This document shows, piece by piece, positions 1 to 6,825 of a stretch of DNA of 22,956 nt. The notes beneath the pieces are model-generated. The model had not been told where the DNA came from. It saw nothing but the letters and a program-made list of their open reading frames with translations, and ran no database searches. The translations under genes and the position numbers were made by a program. Numbering within the stretch: the stretch's first letter is position 1; each line of letters starts with the position of its first letter. Origin of the DNA: a virus; the IMG/VR virus record IMGVR_UViG_3300017742_000130, positions 1-22,956 of that record; one strand, given 5' to 3'.

Positions 1-933
1 AACAAAGTATATGGTAAAGATTTTATTCCAACTTTTGGATGCATGCTAGCACAAGATGGCACTGAGAAAAACGAAAAATATAAAGAAGACTGTGTTGTCG
101 AATACAAGCTAGATGGTGTTCGATGCCTTGCAGTTATTGAAAACTCTGCATGTACTTTATATTCACGAACTGGTAAGATATTTGAAAACTTTCCTCATAT
201 CAATAAAGCATTAGCTAAAGAGCGTTACAATGGATTAGTATTTGACGGCGAACTGATGGGTAAAGATTTTCAACTATTAATGAAGAAAATCGGTAAAAAA
301 CACGGTTGGAAAGAAGAAAAAATTCATGAATACCTTGCAATCTTTGATGTTATTACAGTTGATGAATTTAAAGCTGGTATTAGCCATACAACTCAGTTAG
401 AACGTAAGCATAGACTTGATAAACTAATGCGGGCCGATGCTGATTTATTCTGGAATAAAGCTGTACATAGTGTAAATTATGATGTACTCAATTTAGCAAC
501 TGAATACGATAACGGCCATCTGCAAGGATTAGGTGCTAAAGCTAAAGAACTTGGTTTTGAAGGTTTAATGGTTAAACCATGTAATGGAATATACGAATCC
601 AAACGATCTGATGCTTGGCTAAAATTAAAACCATTCATTGAAGTGTCGATGAAACTAAAAGGTCTTGAAGAAGGTACAGGCAAAAACGAAGGCACACTTG
701 GCGCTATGCAATGTACCGGTACCGATAATGGTAAATTAATTAAAGTAAAAGTTGGATCAGGTATACGCGACGAAGATCGTGAAGCCATATGGAATAATCC
801 TGGCAAATACATAGGACGTATTGTAGAAATACGTGCAGATGCTATTACTAAAGCTGAAGATTCAGATCATTATAGCTTACGCTTTCCAAGATTTAAAGGT
901 TTCCGTGGAATTGATCCAGGCGAAAAACTATAA
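1..933 (+). CDS. ATP-dependent DNA ligase, 3' part (5' end outside window)
   Basis: Seals DNA nicks using ATP through a lysyl-AMP intermediate, as T4 gp30 does in replication and repair. The frame is open from base 1, so the N-terminal domain lies upstream; the ATG at 43 is internal. Ligase motifs appear in order: motif I KLDGVR (adenylated Lys codon at 106-108), motif III VFDGEL (codons near 235-252), IIIa YLAIFDV, motif IV EGLMVKP, motif V WLKLKP, then a C-terminal OB-fold region ending in RFPRFKGFRG. All nucleotidyltransferase residues needed for catalysis seem present. It has no capsid-targeting-like start visible here, and it is separated from the following cluster by a promoter region. 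Family assignment is secure; whether it is the orthologue of T4 gene 30 cannot be tested without the N-terminus. Confidence 0.93.
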   Translation, partial: NKVYGKDFIPTFGCMLAQDGTEKNEKYKEDCVVEYKLDGVRCLAVIENSACTLYSRTGKIFENFPHINKALAKERYNGLVFDGELMGKDFQLLMKKIGKKHGWKEEKIHEYLAIFDVITVDEFKAGISHTTQLERKHRLDKLMRADADLFWNKAVHSVNYDVLNLATEYDNGHLQGLGAKAKELGFEGLMVKPCNGIYESKRSDAWLKLKPFIEVSMKLKGLEEGTGKNEGTLGAMQCTGTDNGKLIKVKVGSGIRDEDREAIWNNPGKYIGRIVEIRADAITKAEDSDHYSLRFPRFKGFRGIDPGEKL

Positions 934-959
934 AAGCATAAATTAATTTAAATTTTAAG

Positions 960-988
960 TGTACAATTATTATAAATAGTTGTATAAT
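960..988 (+). promoter_or_regulatory. sigma70-like promoter upstream of the CTS-like cluster
   Basis: TGTACA (960-965), a 17-bp spacer and a perfect TATAAT (983-988) sit 32 bp before the ATG at 1021. The -35 hexamer is the same as in the promoter at 20393. The spacer contains a TATAAATA box, listed separately. Confidence 0.6.
971..978 (+). promoter_or_regulatory. possible T4-type late promoter box TATAAATA
   Basis: An exact match to the T4 late promoter element (recognised by gp55 in T4) lies in the 87-bp gap before the CTS-like cluster. Its product would be expected late, matching head proteins. The octamer also occurs by chance in AT-rich DNA, including inside genes of this window, so the position is the main support. 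Confidence 0.45.
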
Positions 989-1020
989 ATACACTGCATA
1001 AAGCAAAATAGGAAATTAAT

Positions 1021-2481
1021 ATGCTTGGTTTTAAACAATTTATTCCAGAGGATCTTCAGAATCTTCAATATAACGGAAACGATAATGCATTTGTATTGTC
1101 AGTTCTGTCAGATATCGACGATCAAATTGGATCTATTAATTCTGAAATTGAAATTGATGTAAGGCCAAGCAAGCAAAGCGGTGCTAAGTTAGGTATTAGT
1201 CAACTAATGCTTGACAAAGACCGTGTAAAGTTTTCTGCACTTGCTCGAGATATTATCGATAAGACTCCTGATCTAGAACTTAGAATGGATAAAGTTCCAG
1301 GTGCTCGTAAAGAAAAAGACTACGCATTTAAGCATAAGGATATGAAAAAATATGTGTATGTTAACGTCCGACCAAAAGGTGGCCGTGGTTCATTGGGTGA
1401 TGATCCTCATGAGTTAATGACTGCGGCACTTTGTCTTAAAGCATTCCCTAAAAAACATAAAATCGAAAACTCTGATCAGATGGATCAATTGATCGAACTT
1501 GTTAAAGGCCAATTAAAAAATGTAAAAGGCTATAAGCAAGGTCAGGTTGATTCACTTATTGGTGACTATTCTAATCTATGTAAAGCAGTATCTGCAGCAA
1601 ATGCAATTATTGATGCAGGATATGGTGGCGCCGATATGGTCTATCTTACTGGTCAAGCATGGGACAATGATGTAAAACAATTCCAAATGACAAAGCATGG
1701 AATGAAAGATTTTAACTCATCTGATTTTATAATTAGAAAAGGTAAAAACTTTGTCGGTATTTCGCTAAAGAAAAAGAAACGATCTACTGAAGCAGATCCA
1801 ACTCTTATCAACAAAGCATTTACTGGTTTATTAGCTGATAGAAAATTCGATAAGCTTAAGCAACAGATTGATGATGATGCAGGTGCTTTTTATGTGCATG
1901 TTATTAAAGTTGCTCAAAGACTTAAACTTCTTTCGCCTGACTTAATGGCAGATATTAAGAAAAGCAGACCAAGTAGAAAAAACTGGAAGCAATACATTCA
2001 GCGCATTCCAAATGACTTGGTTAACCGTGTTCTAAAAGGCAAGCGAACTTTGTTTAAGCGAATGGCTGATACAATCAATAAGAACAGTGATATGATTGCA
2101 GATCAGTTAGTTCAACTAATATTTAAGTCTGATCTAAAAGAACTAAAGAAAGTAAACTTTGATTTTGCTTTAGTTACAGGCGTTGGCGAATACGGTCCAA
2201 GAAAAGGTGTTGTTGTTGAAAAAGGTGAATATAAAGATATTGATACCACAACAACTGTTATCGATGAATTGTTTTCTAAGGGTAAGCCTAAAATGATTCT
2301 TACTCCTGGAGCATCACAAGCATTTGATCCTGGCGCAAAGGCTGCAAATATTAAATTCACCCTAATGATTGGTGATCAATCAATCGCTAATATCATACTA
2401 CGATATAAGGGTGACTTTAGAAGTGCACCAAACTTTAACGCAGAAATGACGCCAGAATTTAAAAAGTTATTTAAATCTTAG
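1021..2481 (+). CDS. CTS-tagged 486-aa protein, possible PD-(D/E)XK-like nuclease
   Basis: I do not recognise a named family. The N-terminus MLGFKQFIPE matches the layout of the T4 capsid targeting sequence MKTYQEFIAE, with an I-x-E site at residues 8-10, so the protein may be packaged in the head and trimmed after E10. The middle holds SSDFII (D235), then a strand and ISLKKKK (K250). That D...SxK spacing resembles a PD-(D/E)XK nuclease core with Ser in place of the usual Glu/Gln. E131 in a helix could be the extra acidic residue. The C-terminal third is mixed alpha/beta without clear motifs. The start has an SD-like AGGAAA (1010-1015) seven bases upstream region. It is the first gene after the promoter region and is followed after 8 bp by another tagged gene. 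The nuclease assignment is weak. Confidence 0.8.
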   Translation: MLGFKQFIPEDLQNLQYNGNDNAFVLSVLSDIDDQIGSINSEIEIDVRPSKQSGAKLGISQLMLDKDRVKFSALARDIIDKTPDLELRMDKVPGARKEKDYAFKHKDMKKYVYVNVRPKGGRGSLGDDPHELMTAALCLKAFPKKHKIENSDQMDQLIELVKGQLKNVKGYKQGQVDSLIGDYSNLCKAVSAANAIIDAGYGGADMVYLTGQAWDNDVKQFQMTKHGMKDFNSSDFIIRKGKNFVGISLKKKKRSTEADPTLINKAFTGLLADRKFDKLKQQIDDDAGAFYVHVIKVAQRLKLLSPDLMADIKKSRPSRKNWKQYIQRIPNDLVNRVLKGKRTLFKRMADTINKNSDMIADQLVQLIFKSDLKELKKVNFDFALVTGVGEYGPRKGVVVEKGEYKDIDTTTTVIDELFSKGKPKMILTPGASQAFDPGAKAANIKFTLMIGDQSIANIILRYKGDFRSAPNFNAEMTPEFKKLFKS

Positions 2482-2489
2482 GAAAAATT

Positions 2490-3734
2490 ATGTTAAAATT
2501 TAAGAATCACGTACCTCTACAAGAGGCCGCTAAGAACACTCACATGACTCATATCGAAGATCTTATCCTTGATGGTGGAGTCAAAGGTGCTCGTCAGGCA
2601 ATATTAGCCCTTAGATCTTTACGTGATATGTTATCTGGAAACGCAAAAGCGCCTGTCGATATTACTGTTAAGTGGGATGGTGCTCCTGCAGTATTTGCTG
2701 GTGAAGATCCAGAAACTGGTGAATTCTTTGTTGCTAAGAAGGGTATCTTTGCTAAAAATCCTAAGATATACAAGTCTCATGAAGATATTGATGCAGATAC
2801 TTCAGGTGATTTGTCTAAGAAATTAAAACTTGCATTTGATAATCTAAAAGATTTAGGAATTAAAGGAGTCATTCAAGGCGACTTTATGTTTGATCGTTCT
2901 GACCTAAAATCAGAAAAGATTGATGGTCAACGTATGACTGTATTCCATCCAAATACAATTGCATATGCAATCCCTAAAGGAACACCTTTAGAAAAAGAAA
3001 TTAGTTCAGCTAAAGTTGGTATTGTATGGCATACGTCATATAGTGGTGCAACATTTGAAACAATGAAGGCTGAGTTTGGTCGTGAAATTGTTCCTAAGCT
3101 AAAGAAGTCTAAGAACGTATGGATGCAAGATGCAACACTACCTGACTTATCTGGTACTGCAACATTAACTGCAAAGGAAACAGAAGAAGTAAATAAAAAT
3201 CTGTCTGCTGCAGGTAAAATATTCCAAAAGATTGCATCAACTACATTGAAAGAGATTGAGCAAAACAAAGAATTAAATCTTATTATCAACGTTTATAATA
3301 ATAGGAAAGTTCGTGAAGGTCAGCGTGTTAGTGATACTAAGAAGCATGCAACTGGTCTTATTATGTTTGTTCAAGATAGATATGCAAAAGAAATAACAAA
3401 GCGTAAATCTGAAAAAGGTAAACAAGCTCAAATTCAGAAGCGTGACGAATTACTAAAGTTTTTTGATAAAAAGAACCTAAAAAACTTACAATTAATTTTC
3501 GAATTACAAAATTATGTTATAAATAGTAAATTAATTATTATAAATAAATTAAACAAACTATCAAATATTGGTACATTTGTTAAGACTAAATCCGGATTTA
3601 AAGTAACCAACCCTGAAGGTTTTGTTGCTATAGATCGAATGGAAGGTGGTGCTGTTAAGTTAGTAGACCGTATGGAATTTTCTACTAATAACTTTAGCAA
3701 AGATATTATAAAAGGTTGGGACAATCCTAACTAA
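2490..3734 (+). CDS. CTS-tagged KxDG nucleotidyltransferase-like protein (RNA/DNA ligase fold)
   Basis: This 414-aa protein belongs to a type I recall in marine T4-like phages as an uncharacterised domain family (possibly DUF6267; not verified). The motifs suggest the covalent nucleotidyltransferase fold of ligases and capping enzymes. VKWDGAP at 60-66 fits motif I with K61 as the adenylated Lys; VAKKGIF (81-87) fits the next motif; QGDFMF (129-134) fits motif III; VFHPNTIAYAI (151-161) fits IIIa; PEGFVAID (375-382) fits motif IV; and GAVKLVDR (387-394) fits motif V. A charged helical insert of about 150 residues separates motifs IIIa and IV, unlike T4 Rnl1, Rnl2 or gp30. The N-terminus MLKFKNHVPLQEAA is CTS-like with an LQE site at 10-12. 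AGGA at 2480-2483 serves as SD. Substrate (RNA, DNA or other) is unknown. Confidence 0.85.
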   Translation: MLKFKNHVPLQEAAKNTHMTHIEDLILDGGVKGARQAILALRSLRDMLSGNAKAPVDITVKWDGAPAVFAGEDPETGEFFVAKKGIFAKNPKIYKSHEDIDADTSGDLSKKLKLAFDNLKDLGIKGVIQGDFMFDRSDLKSEKIDGQRMTVFHPNTIAYAIPKGTPLEKEISSAKVGIVWHTSYSGATFETMKAEFGREIVPKLKKSKNVWMQDATLPDLSGTATLTAKETEEVNKNLSAAGKIFQKIASTTLKEIEQNKELNLIINVYNNRKVREGQRVSDTKKHATGLIMFVQDRYAKEITKRKSEKGKQAQIQKRDELLKFFDKKNLKNLQLIFELQNYVINSKLIIINKLNKLSNIGTFVKTKSGFKVTNPEGFVAIDRMEGGAVKLVDRMEFSTNNFSKDIIKGWDNPN

Positions 3735-3755
3735 TATGGGTAACCGAGGATAAGC

Positions 3756-4115
3756 ATGTTAACATTTCAACAGTTTGAAGCACTCACGCCTGCGCAAAGA
3801 GCAAAGATGAAAATTGCTATGAAGCGTAATAAGGCTAAGATCGCACTTGGCCGTAAAAAGGCAGCCAAGAAACTCGCATCCCCAGAACAACTTAAAAAGC
3901 GTGCAAATAAAAAAGCTCGTGAGATTCTATTGAAAAAAATTCTCAAGGATCGTGGCAAAGAAGATTTATCGTTTAAGCAGCGCCAAGAGATTGAGAAGAA
4001 GCTAGACAAAAAGAAGGCAGCAATTAAGAAGATTGCCAAAAAGATATTGCCTCAAGTAAAAGCTAAAGATAGAGCAAAGAAACAAGTTAAGGGAGATGCG
4101 GGTAAAAATGATTAA
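3756..4115 (+). CDS. small Lys/Ala-rich basic protein, CTS-like start
   Basis: This 119-aa protein is extremely rich in lysine and arginine and predicted helical, with the pattern SPEQLKKRANKKAREILLKK followed by LSFKQRQEIEKKLDKKKAA. Similar small basic proteins are common in T4-like marine phages, where their function is not known. The N-terminus MLTFQQFEAL resembles the capsid tag but lacks a clean I/L-x-E site, so cleavage is doubtful. A basic, tagged protein would fit a DNA-condensing internal head protein, comparable in charge to the T4 internal proteins; this is inference. GAGGA at 3746-3750 is a good SD, five bases before the ATG. The end overlaps the next gene by eight bases. Confidence 0.8.
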   Translation: MLTFQQFEALTPAQRAKMKIAMKRNKAKIALGRKKAAKKLASPEQLKKRANKKAREILLKKILKDRGKEDLSFKQRQEIEKKLDKKKAAIKKIAKKILPQVKAKDRAKKQVKGDAGKND

Positions 4116-5391
4116 GAGTTTTAGCGATTATGTAACAGAGTCACGTGGTGACGTTACAATAGTATTCGGAAGATTTAATCCACCAACGAGTGGCCACGAG
4201 AAGCTATTTGACACTTTAAAGAAGGTGTCTCGCGGTGGTACATATAGAATATATGCGTCTAAATCTCAAGATTCCAAGAAGAATCCACTTCAATTCAAAG
4301 AAAAAGTCAAATTCTTACGTAAAATGTTCCCTAAGCATGCACGTAATATTATGGCTGATTCTGATACAAGAACAGTTATTGATGTTGCGGTTAAGCTATA
4401 CGACCAAGGGTTTACTAAACTAACCATGGTTGCTGGTTCAGACCGAATCAAAGAATTTGAATTACTACTAAACAAATATAACGGCGTTGAAGCACGTCAC
4501 GGTTTCTATCAGTTTGAAGGAGCTATCCGTGTTATTTCTGCAGGCGAAAGAGATCCAGACAGTGATGACGTATCAGGCATGTCTGCATCTAAACTAAGAG
4601 CTGCTGCAGAAGCTAATGATCTAAAACTATTCTCAAAAGGTATGCCTAAAGGCTATAAAGGTTCTATTGAATTATTTAATGCTGTACGTAAAGGTATGGG
4701 TTTAAAAGAATCTAAGTCATTTAGAAAGCATGTTGAATTACCTAAAGTATCTGAAACCAGAGAAAAGTTTATTGAAGGTAAACTATTTGCTGAAGGTGAT
4801 CAGGTTGAAATTATCGAAAGTGGTGAGATTGCTACTATAATTAATTGTGGCGCTAACTATCTAACGGTATCAGTATCTGGTGAAAAGAAAAGAGTTTGGC
4901 TTGATGCAGTAAAAGAAGCCGCTGAAGATCCAGATATAAAAGACAGAAAAGGTAAACAACCTGCTCCTTATTATAAAGGACTAAAATCAAAATCAACTAA
5001 AACAAAGCGAGCAGCGCATTTTGACAAGTATGCTAAGATGGACGATGATGATCCAAGAGCATATAAAAAAGCACCAGGCGATGCTACAGCCAAAACTAAG
5101 CCATCTAAGCATACAAAGAAATTCCAACAAATGTTCGGTGAATTATATTCCGAAGACTTTGGTGTACAAGAAGGTAATGTTAAAAAAGCACTATTGAAAA
5201 AAGCAGATAAGTCTGGTATGCCATATGCAATTCTTAAGAAAGTATTTGATAGAGGTGTTGCAGCATGGAGAACTGGTCATAGACCAGGCACTACTCCTAC
5301 ACAATGGGGTCTTGCAAGAGTTAATTCATTCGCAACTAAATCTCCTGGTACATGGGGTAAAGCTGATAAAGATTTAGCAGCTAAGGTTTAA
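4108..5391 (+). CDS. CTS-tagged TxGH nucleotidyltransferase fused to phage modules
   Basis: The first domain (about 13-195) is an adenylyl/cytidylyltransferase fold: IVFGRFNPPTSGHEKL (18-33) carries the T-x-G-H signature (T27-H30), as in phosphopantetheine adenylyltransferase, and SGMSASKLR (156-164) is the second signature ending in Arg. Family members transfer AMP or CMP to substrates such as NMN or phosphopantetheine; the substrate here is unknown. The middle (about 282-344) has PAPYYKGLKSKSTKTKRAAH and KTKPSKHTKKF, and the end (about 372-427) has AAWRTGHRPGTTPTQWGLAR, two modules I recall in other phage proteins without known function. I chose the ATG at 4108 over 4096 because it yields MIKSFSDYVTES, a CTS-like start with VTE at 9-11. 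It overlaps the previous stop by eight bases. The 427-aa length is far above a stand-alone nucleotidyltransferase. Confidence 0.88.
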   Translation: MIKSFSDYVTESRGDVTIVFGRFNPPTSGHEKLFDTLKKVSRGGTYRIYASKSQDSKKNPLQFKEKVKFLRKMFPKHARNIMADSDTRTVIDVAVKLYDQGFTKLTMVAGSDRIKEFELLLNKYNGVEARHGFYQFEGAIRVISAGERDPDSDDVSGMSASKLRAAAEANDLKLFSKGMPKGYKGSIELFNAVRKGMGLKESKSFRKHVELPKVSETREKFIEGKLFAEGDQVEIIESGEIATIINCGANYLTVSVSGEKKRVWLDAVKEAAEDPDIKDRKGKQPAPYYKGLKSKSTKTKRAAHFDKYAKMDDDDPRAYKKAPGDATAKTKPSKHTKKFQQMFGELYSEDFGVQEGNVKKALLKKADKSGMPYAILKKVFDRGVAAWRTGHRPGTTPTQWGLARVNSFATKSPGTWGKADKDLAAKV

Positions 5392-5393
5392 AC

Positions 5394-5693
5394 ATGAAAA
5401 GTTTTAAAGATCACATTAACGAAGCTAAGAAAATTAAGTGGAATAAAGTAAAAGCCGATTATAGTTACGGACCAAATAAGTACAAGTACGTATCGTCTGA
5501 TGGTAAGCTTGAGATTCAATACACTGGTTATGACACTACGCAGAAAACCAGAGATGGAAGGCAAAAGGCATTACCAACAGTAATTGATCTAAGTGATCGT
5601 ACACCGAGGAAACCAAATAAGTCATACAAGACCATAGCTGCAGCTAAAAAAGCAGCGCAAAAATGGGTCGATACGTTTTGGAACGAGAAATGA
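5394..5693 (+). CDS. CTS-tagged small basic protein, unknown function
   Basis: A 99-aa protein that starts MKSFKDHINEAKK, one of the closest matches to the T4 tag MKTYQEFIAEA, with the I-x-E site at residues 8-10 and Ala after it. The rest is lysine-rich with aromatic residues (YSYGPNKYKYVSS, KWVDTFW) and looks like a compact alpha/beta domain. No catalytic motif was seen. It follows the nucleotidyltransferase gene after two bases and its stop overlaps the start of the kinase gene (ATGA), so translation is probably coupled. A packaged internal protein is the best guess. Confidence 0.78.
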   Translation: MKSFKDHINEAKKIKWNKVKADYSYGPNKYKYVSSDGKLEIQYTGYDTTQKTRDGRQKALPTVIDLSDRTPRKPNKSYKTIAAAKKAAQKWVDTFWNEK

Positions 5694-6355
5694 ATTTTAA
5701 AGAACATAGTCAAATAATGGAAGGGGTAAATGACCCCGCAATATTTAAAGCAGTGTTCCTAGCAGGTGGACCAGGTTCTGGTAAATCATTTGTAGTAGGT
5801 AAAACTTCTTTAAAGGCATTAGGCTTTAGATTGATTAATTCTGATGATGCATTTGAAAAGGGATTAAAGAAAGCAGGATTGACTACTGATCCTGAAGATA
5901 TTGCATCTGCACAAGGACAGGCAGTAAGAGCTTCAGCTAAAGCTTTAACTGGCAAAATTATGGTTAGAGCTTTAGAAGGTAGAAACGGTATTGTTATTGA
6001 TGGTACTGGAAAAGATTTTAATAAGATTAAAAAGCAAGTTAATATGGTTCGTGAATTAGGTTATGCGGTTCATATGATTTTTGTTAATACTGATTTAGAA
6101 ACTGCGCAAGCTAGAAATAAAAAGCGAGACCGAAGCTTGCCAGAGAAAATGGTTGAAAAAATGTGGAAGGATGTTCAAAAGAACATAGGTAAGTTCCAAG
6201 CATTATTTAGAAACAGAATGACTATTGTAGACAATTCAGATGGATCTAATATCGAAAGAGCTACGATGGATGCGTATAAAACAATTGCAAAATGGTCAGC
6301 TAAACCACCTGAGAATTCAAAGGCGATTAAGTGGATAAAGGGTCAACAAAAATGA
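5690..6355 (+). CDS. CTS-tagged P-loop kinase, zeta-toxin-like
   Basis: A 221-aa P-loop kinase. Walker A is GGPGSGKS (26-33), preceded by the hydrophobic strand AVFLA. INSDDAFEK (49-57) supplies the acidic pair expected of zeta-type or polynucleotide-kinase-like enzymes; IVIDGTGKDF (101-110) is the second strand; GYAVHMIFVN (124-133) the third; and RNKKRDRSLPE (142-152) carries lid arginines as in zeta toxins. Zeta kinases phosphorylate UDP-amino sugars and related enzymes phosphorylate nucleic acids or metabolites; the substrate here is unknown. The start at 5690 is preferred over 5663 because it forms an ATGA overlap with the previous gene and yields MNFKEHSQIMEG, a CTS-like start with IME at 9-11. 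No antitoxin partner is seen, so a toxin-antitoxin role is unlikely. Confidence 0.86.
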   Translation: MNFKEHSQIMEGVNDPAIFKAVFLAGGPGSGKSFVVGKTSLKALGFRLINSDDAFEKGLKKAGLTTDPEDIASAQGQAVRASAKALTGKIMVRALEGRNGIVIDGTGKDFNKIKKQVNMVRELGYAVHMIFVNTDLETAQARNKKRDRSLPEKMVEKMWKDVQKNIGKFQALFRNRMTIVDNSDGSNIERATMDAYKTIAKWSAKPPENSKAIKWIKGQQK

Positions 6356-6558
6356 AAAATTTTAAAACAATGAGAGAAGCATTAAAGAATCCTTACAAAG
6401 GAAAACCAGAGCGTGATCTAAAGCGTAAGCTAGATTCTTTTAAAACGCAACTTGATGACTTGATTAAAAAAAGCCGTGGCCGTCAGCGAAAAGAAATTGA
6501 AGCTGAAATCCGAGATATGGAAACAAAGGTGCAACAAGTTAAGGCTGCATTAAAATGA
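6352..6558 (+). CDS. CTS-like small helical basic protein
   Basis: A 68-aa protein, predicted as a coiled coil (KRKLDSFKTQLDDLIKK, then RKEIEAEIRDMETKVQQV). I chose the ATG at 6352, which overlaps the kinase stop as ATGA and gives MKNFKTMREALKN, in line with its neighbours; an upstream GTG at 6331 would add seven residues inside the kinase gene. The tag is weaker, with MRE at 7-9. The stop overlaps the next start as ATGA. Function unknown. Confidence 0.75.
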   Translation: MKNFKTMREALKNPYKGKPERDLKRKLDSFKTQLDDLIKKSRGRQRKEIEAEIRDMETKVQQVKAALK

Positions 6559-6581
6559 AAACGTTTAAAGAACACTTAGAA
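6555..6581 (+). repeat. tag-coding direct repeat, copy 1
   Basis: 27 bases encoding MKTFKEHLE. They match the copy at 6799-6825 at 25 of 27 positions, and both differences are synonymous third-base changes (Thr and His codons). Confidence 0.85.
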
Positions 6582-6791
6582 GAGAAGAAAAGTGAATCAT
6601 GGGAAGATGGTTACGAACGCCGTGTCGTGAAAACCACTAAACCTGAACACAAAGAAAAAGGCTACAACTGGCGTATTAAGGGCAAAGAACGTCCTGAGAT
6701 TTCAATTAAGCTTTACAAGAATAAGCCCGACTTTGCAGAATTTAAAAAGCAAATGCGAAGAGTTGCTGGCCACGAATTTGGTACAAGATAG
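6555..6791 (+). CDS. CTS-tagged small basic protein, unknown function
   Basis: A 78-aa protein beginning MKTFKEHLEEKKSE, a near-copy of the T4 tag layout with LEE at 8-10. Its first nine codons nearly repeat those of the gene at 6799. The body is charged and basic (RVVKTTKPEHKEKGYNWRIK), with no catalytic motif. Starts by an ATGA overlap with the previous gene. It is likely an internal head protein if the tag works as in T4. Confidence 0.75.
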   Translation: MKTFKEHLEEKKSESWEDGYERRVVKTTKPEHKEKGYNWRIKGKERPEISIKLYKNKPDFAEFKKQMRRVAGHEFGTR

Positions 6792-6798
6792 GAATAAC

Positions 6799-6825
6799 AT
6801 GAAAACATTTAAAGAACATTTAGAA
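6799..6825 (+). repeat. tag-coding direct repeat, copy 2
   Basis: Second copy of the MKTFKEHLE coding segment at 6555-6581. Sequence similarity drops right after the tag, so the two genes share the tag and not the body. Confidence 0.85.

Noticed and set aside
934-1020. tRNA genes or other structured RNAs in the gaps
   Set aside because: The gaps (934-1020, 11391-11462, 16203-16268, 17900-17947, 18113-18183, 20386-20451) are short and are explained by promoters or the hairpin. No cloverleaf pattern was seen.
3518-3546. Two TATAAATA boxes near the end of the ligase-like gene (3518-3525 and 3539-3546)
   Set aside because: They are inside a very AT-rich coding stretch and over 200 bp before the next gene. 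An octamer of A and T is expected several times by chance in this window.
5690-6355. Toxin-antitoxin system around the zeta-like kinase
   Set aside because: No small antitoxin-like gene of the epsilon type is adjacent, and neighbours carry the same tag as the kinase, which fits packaging better.
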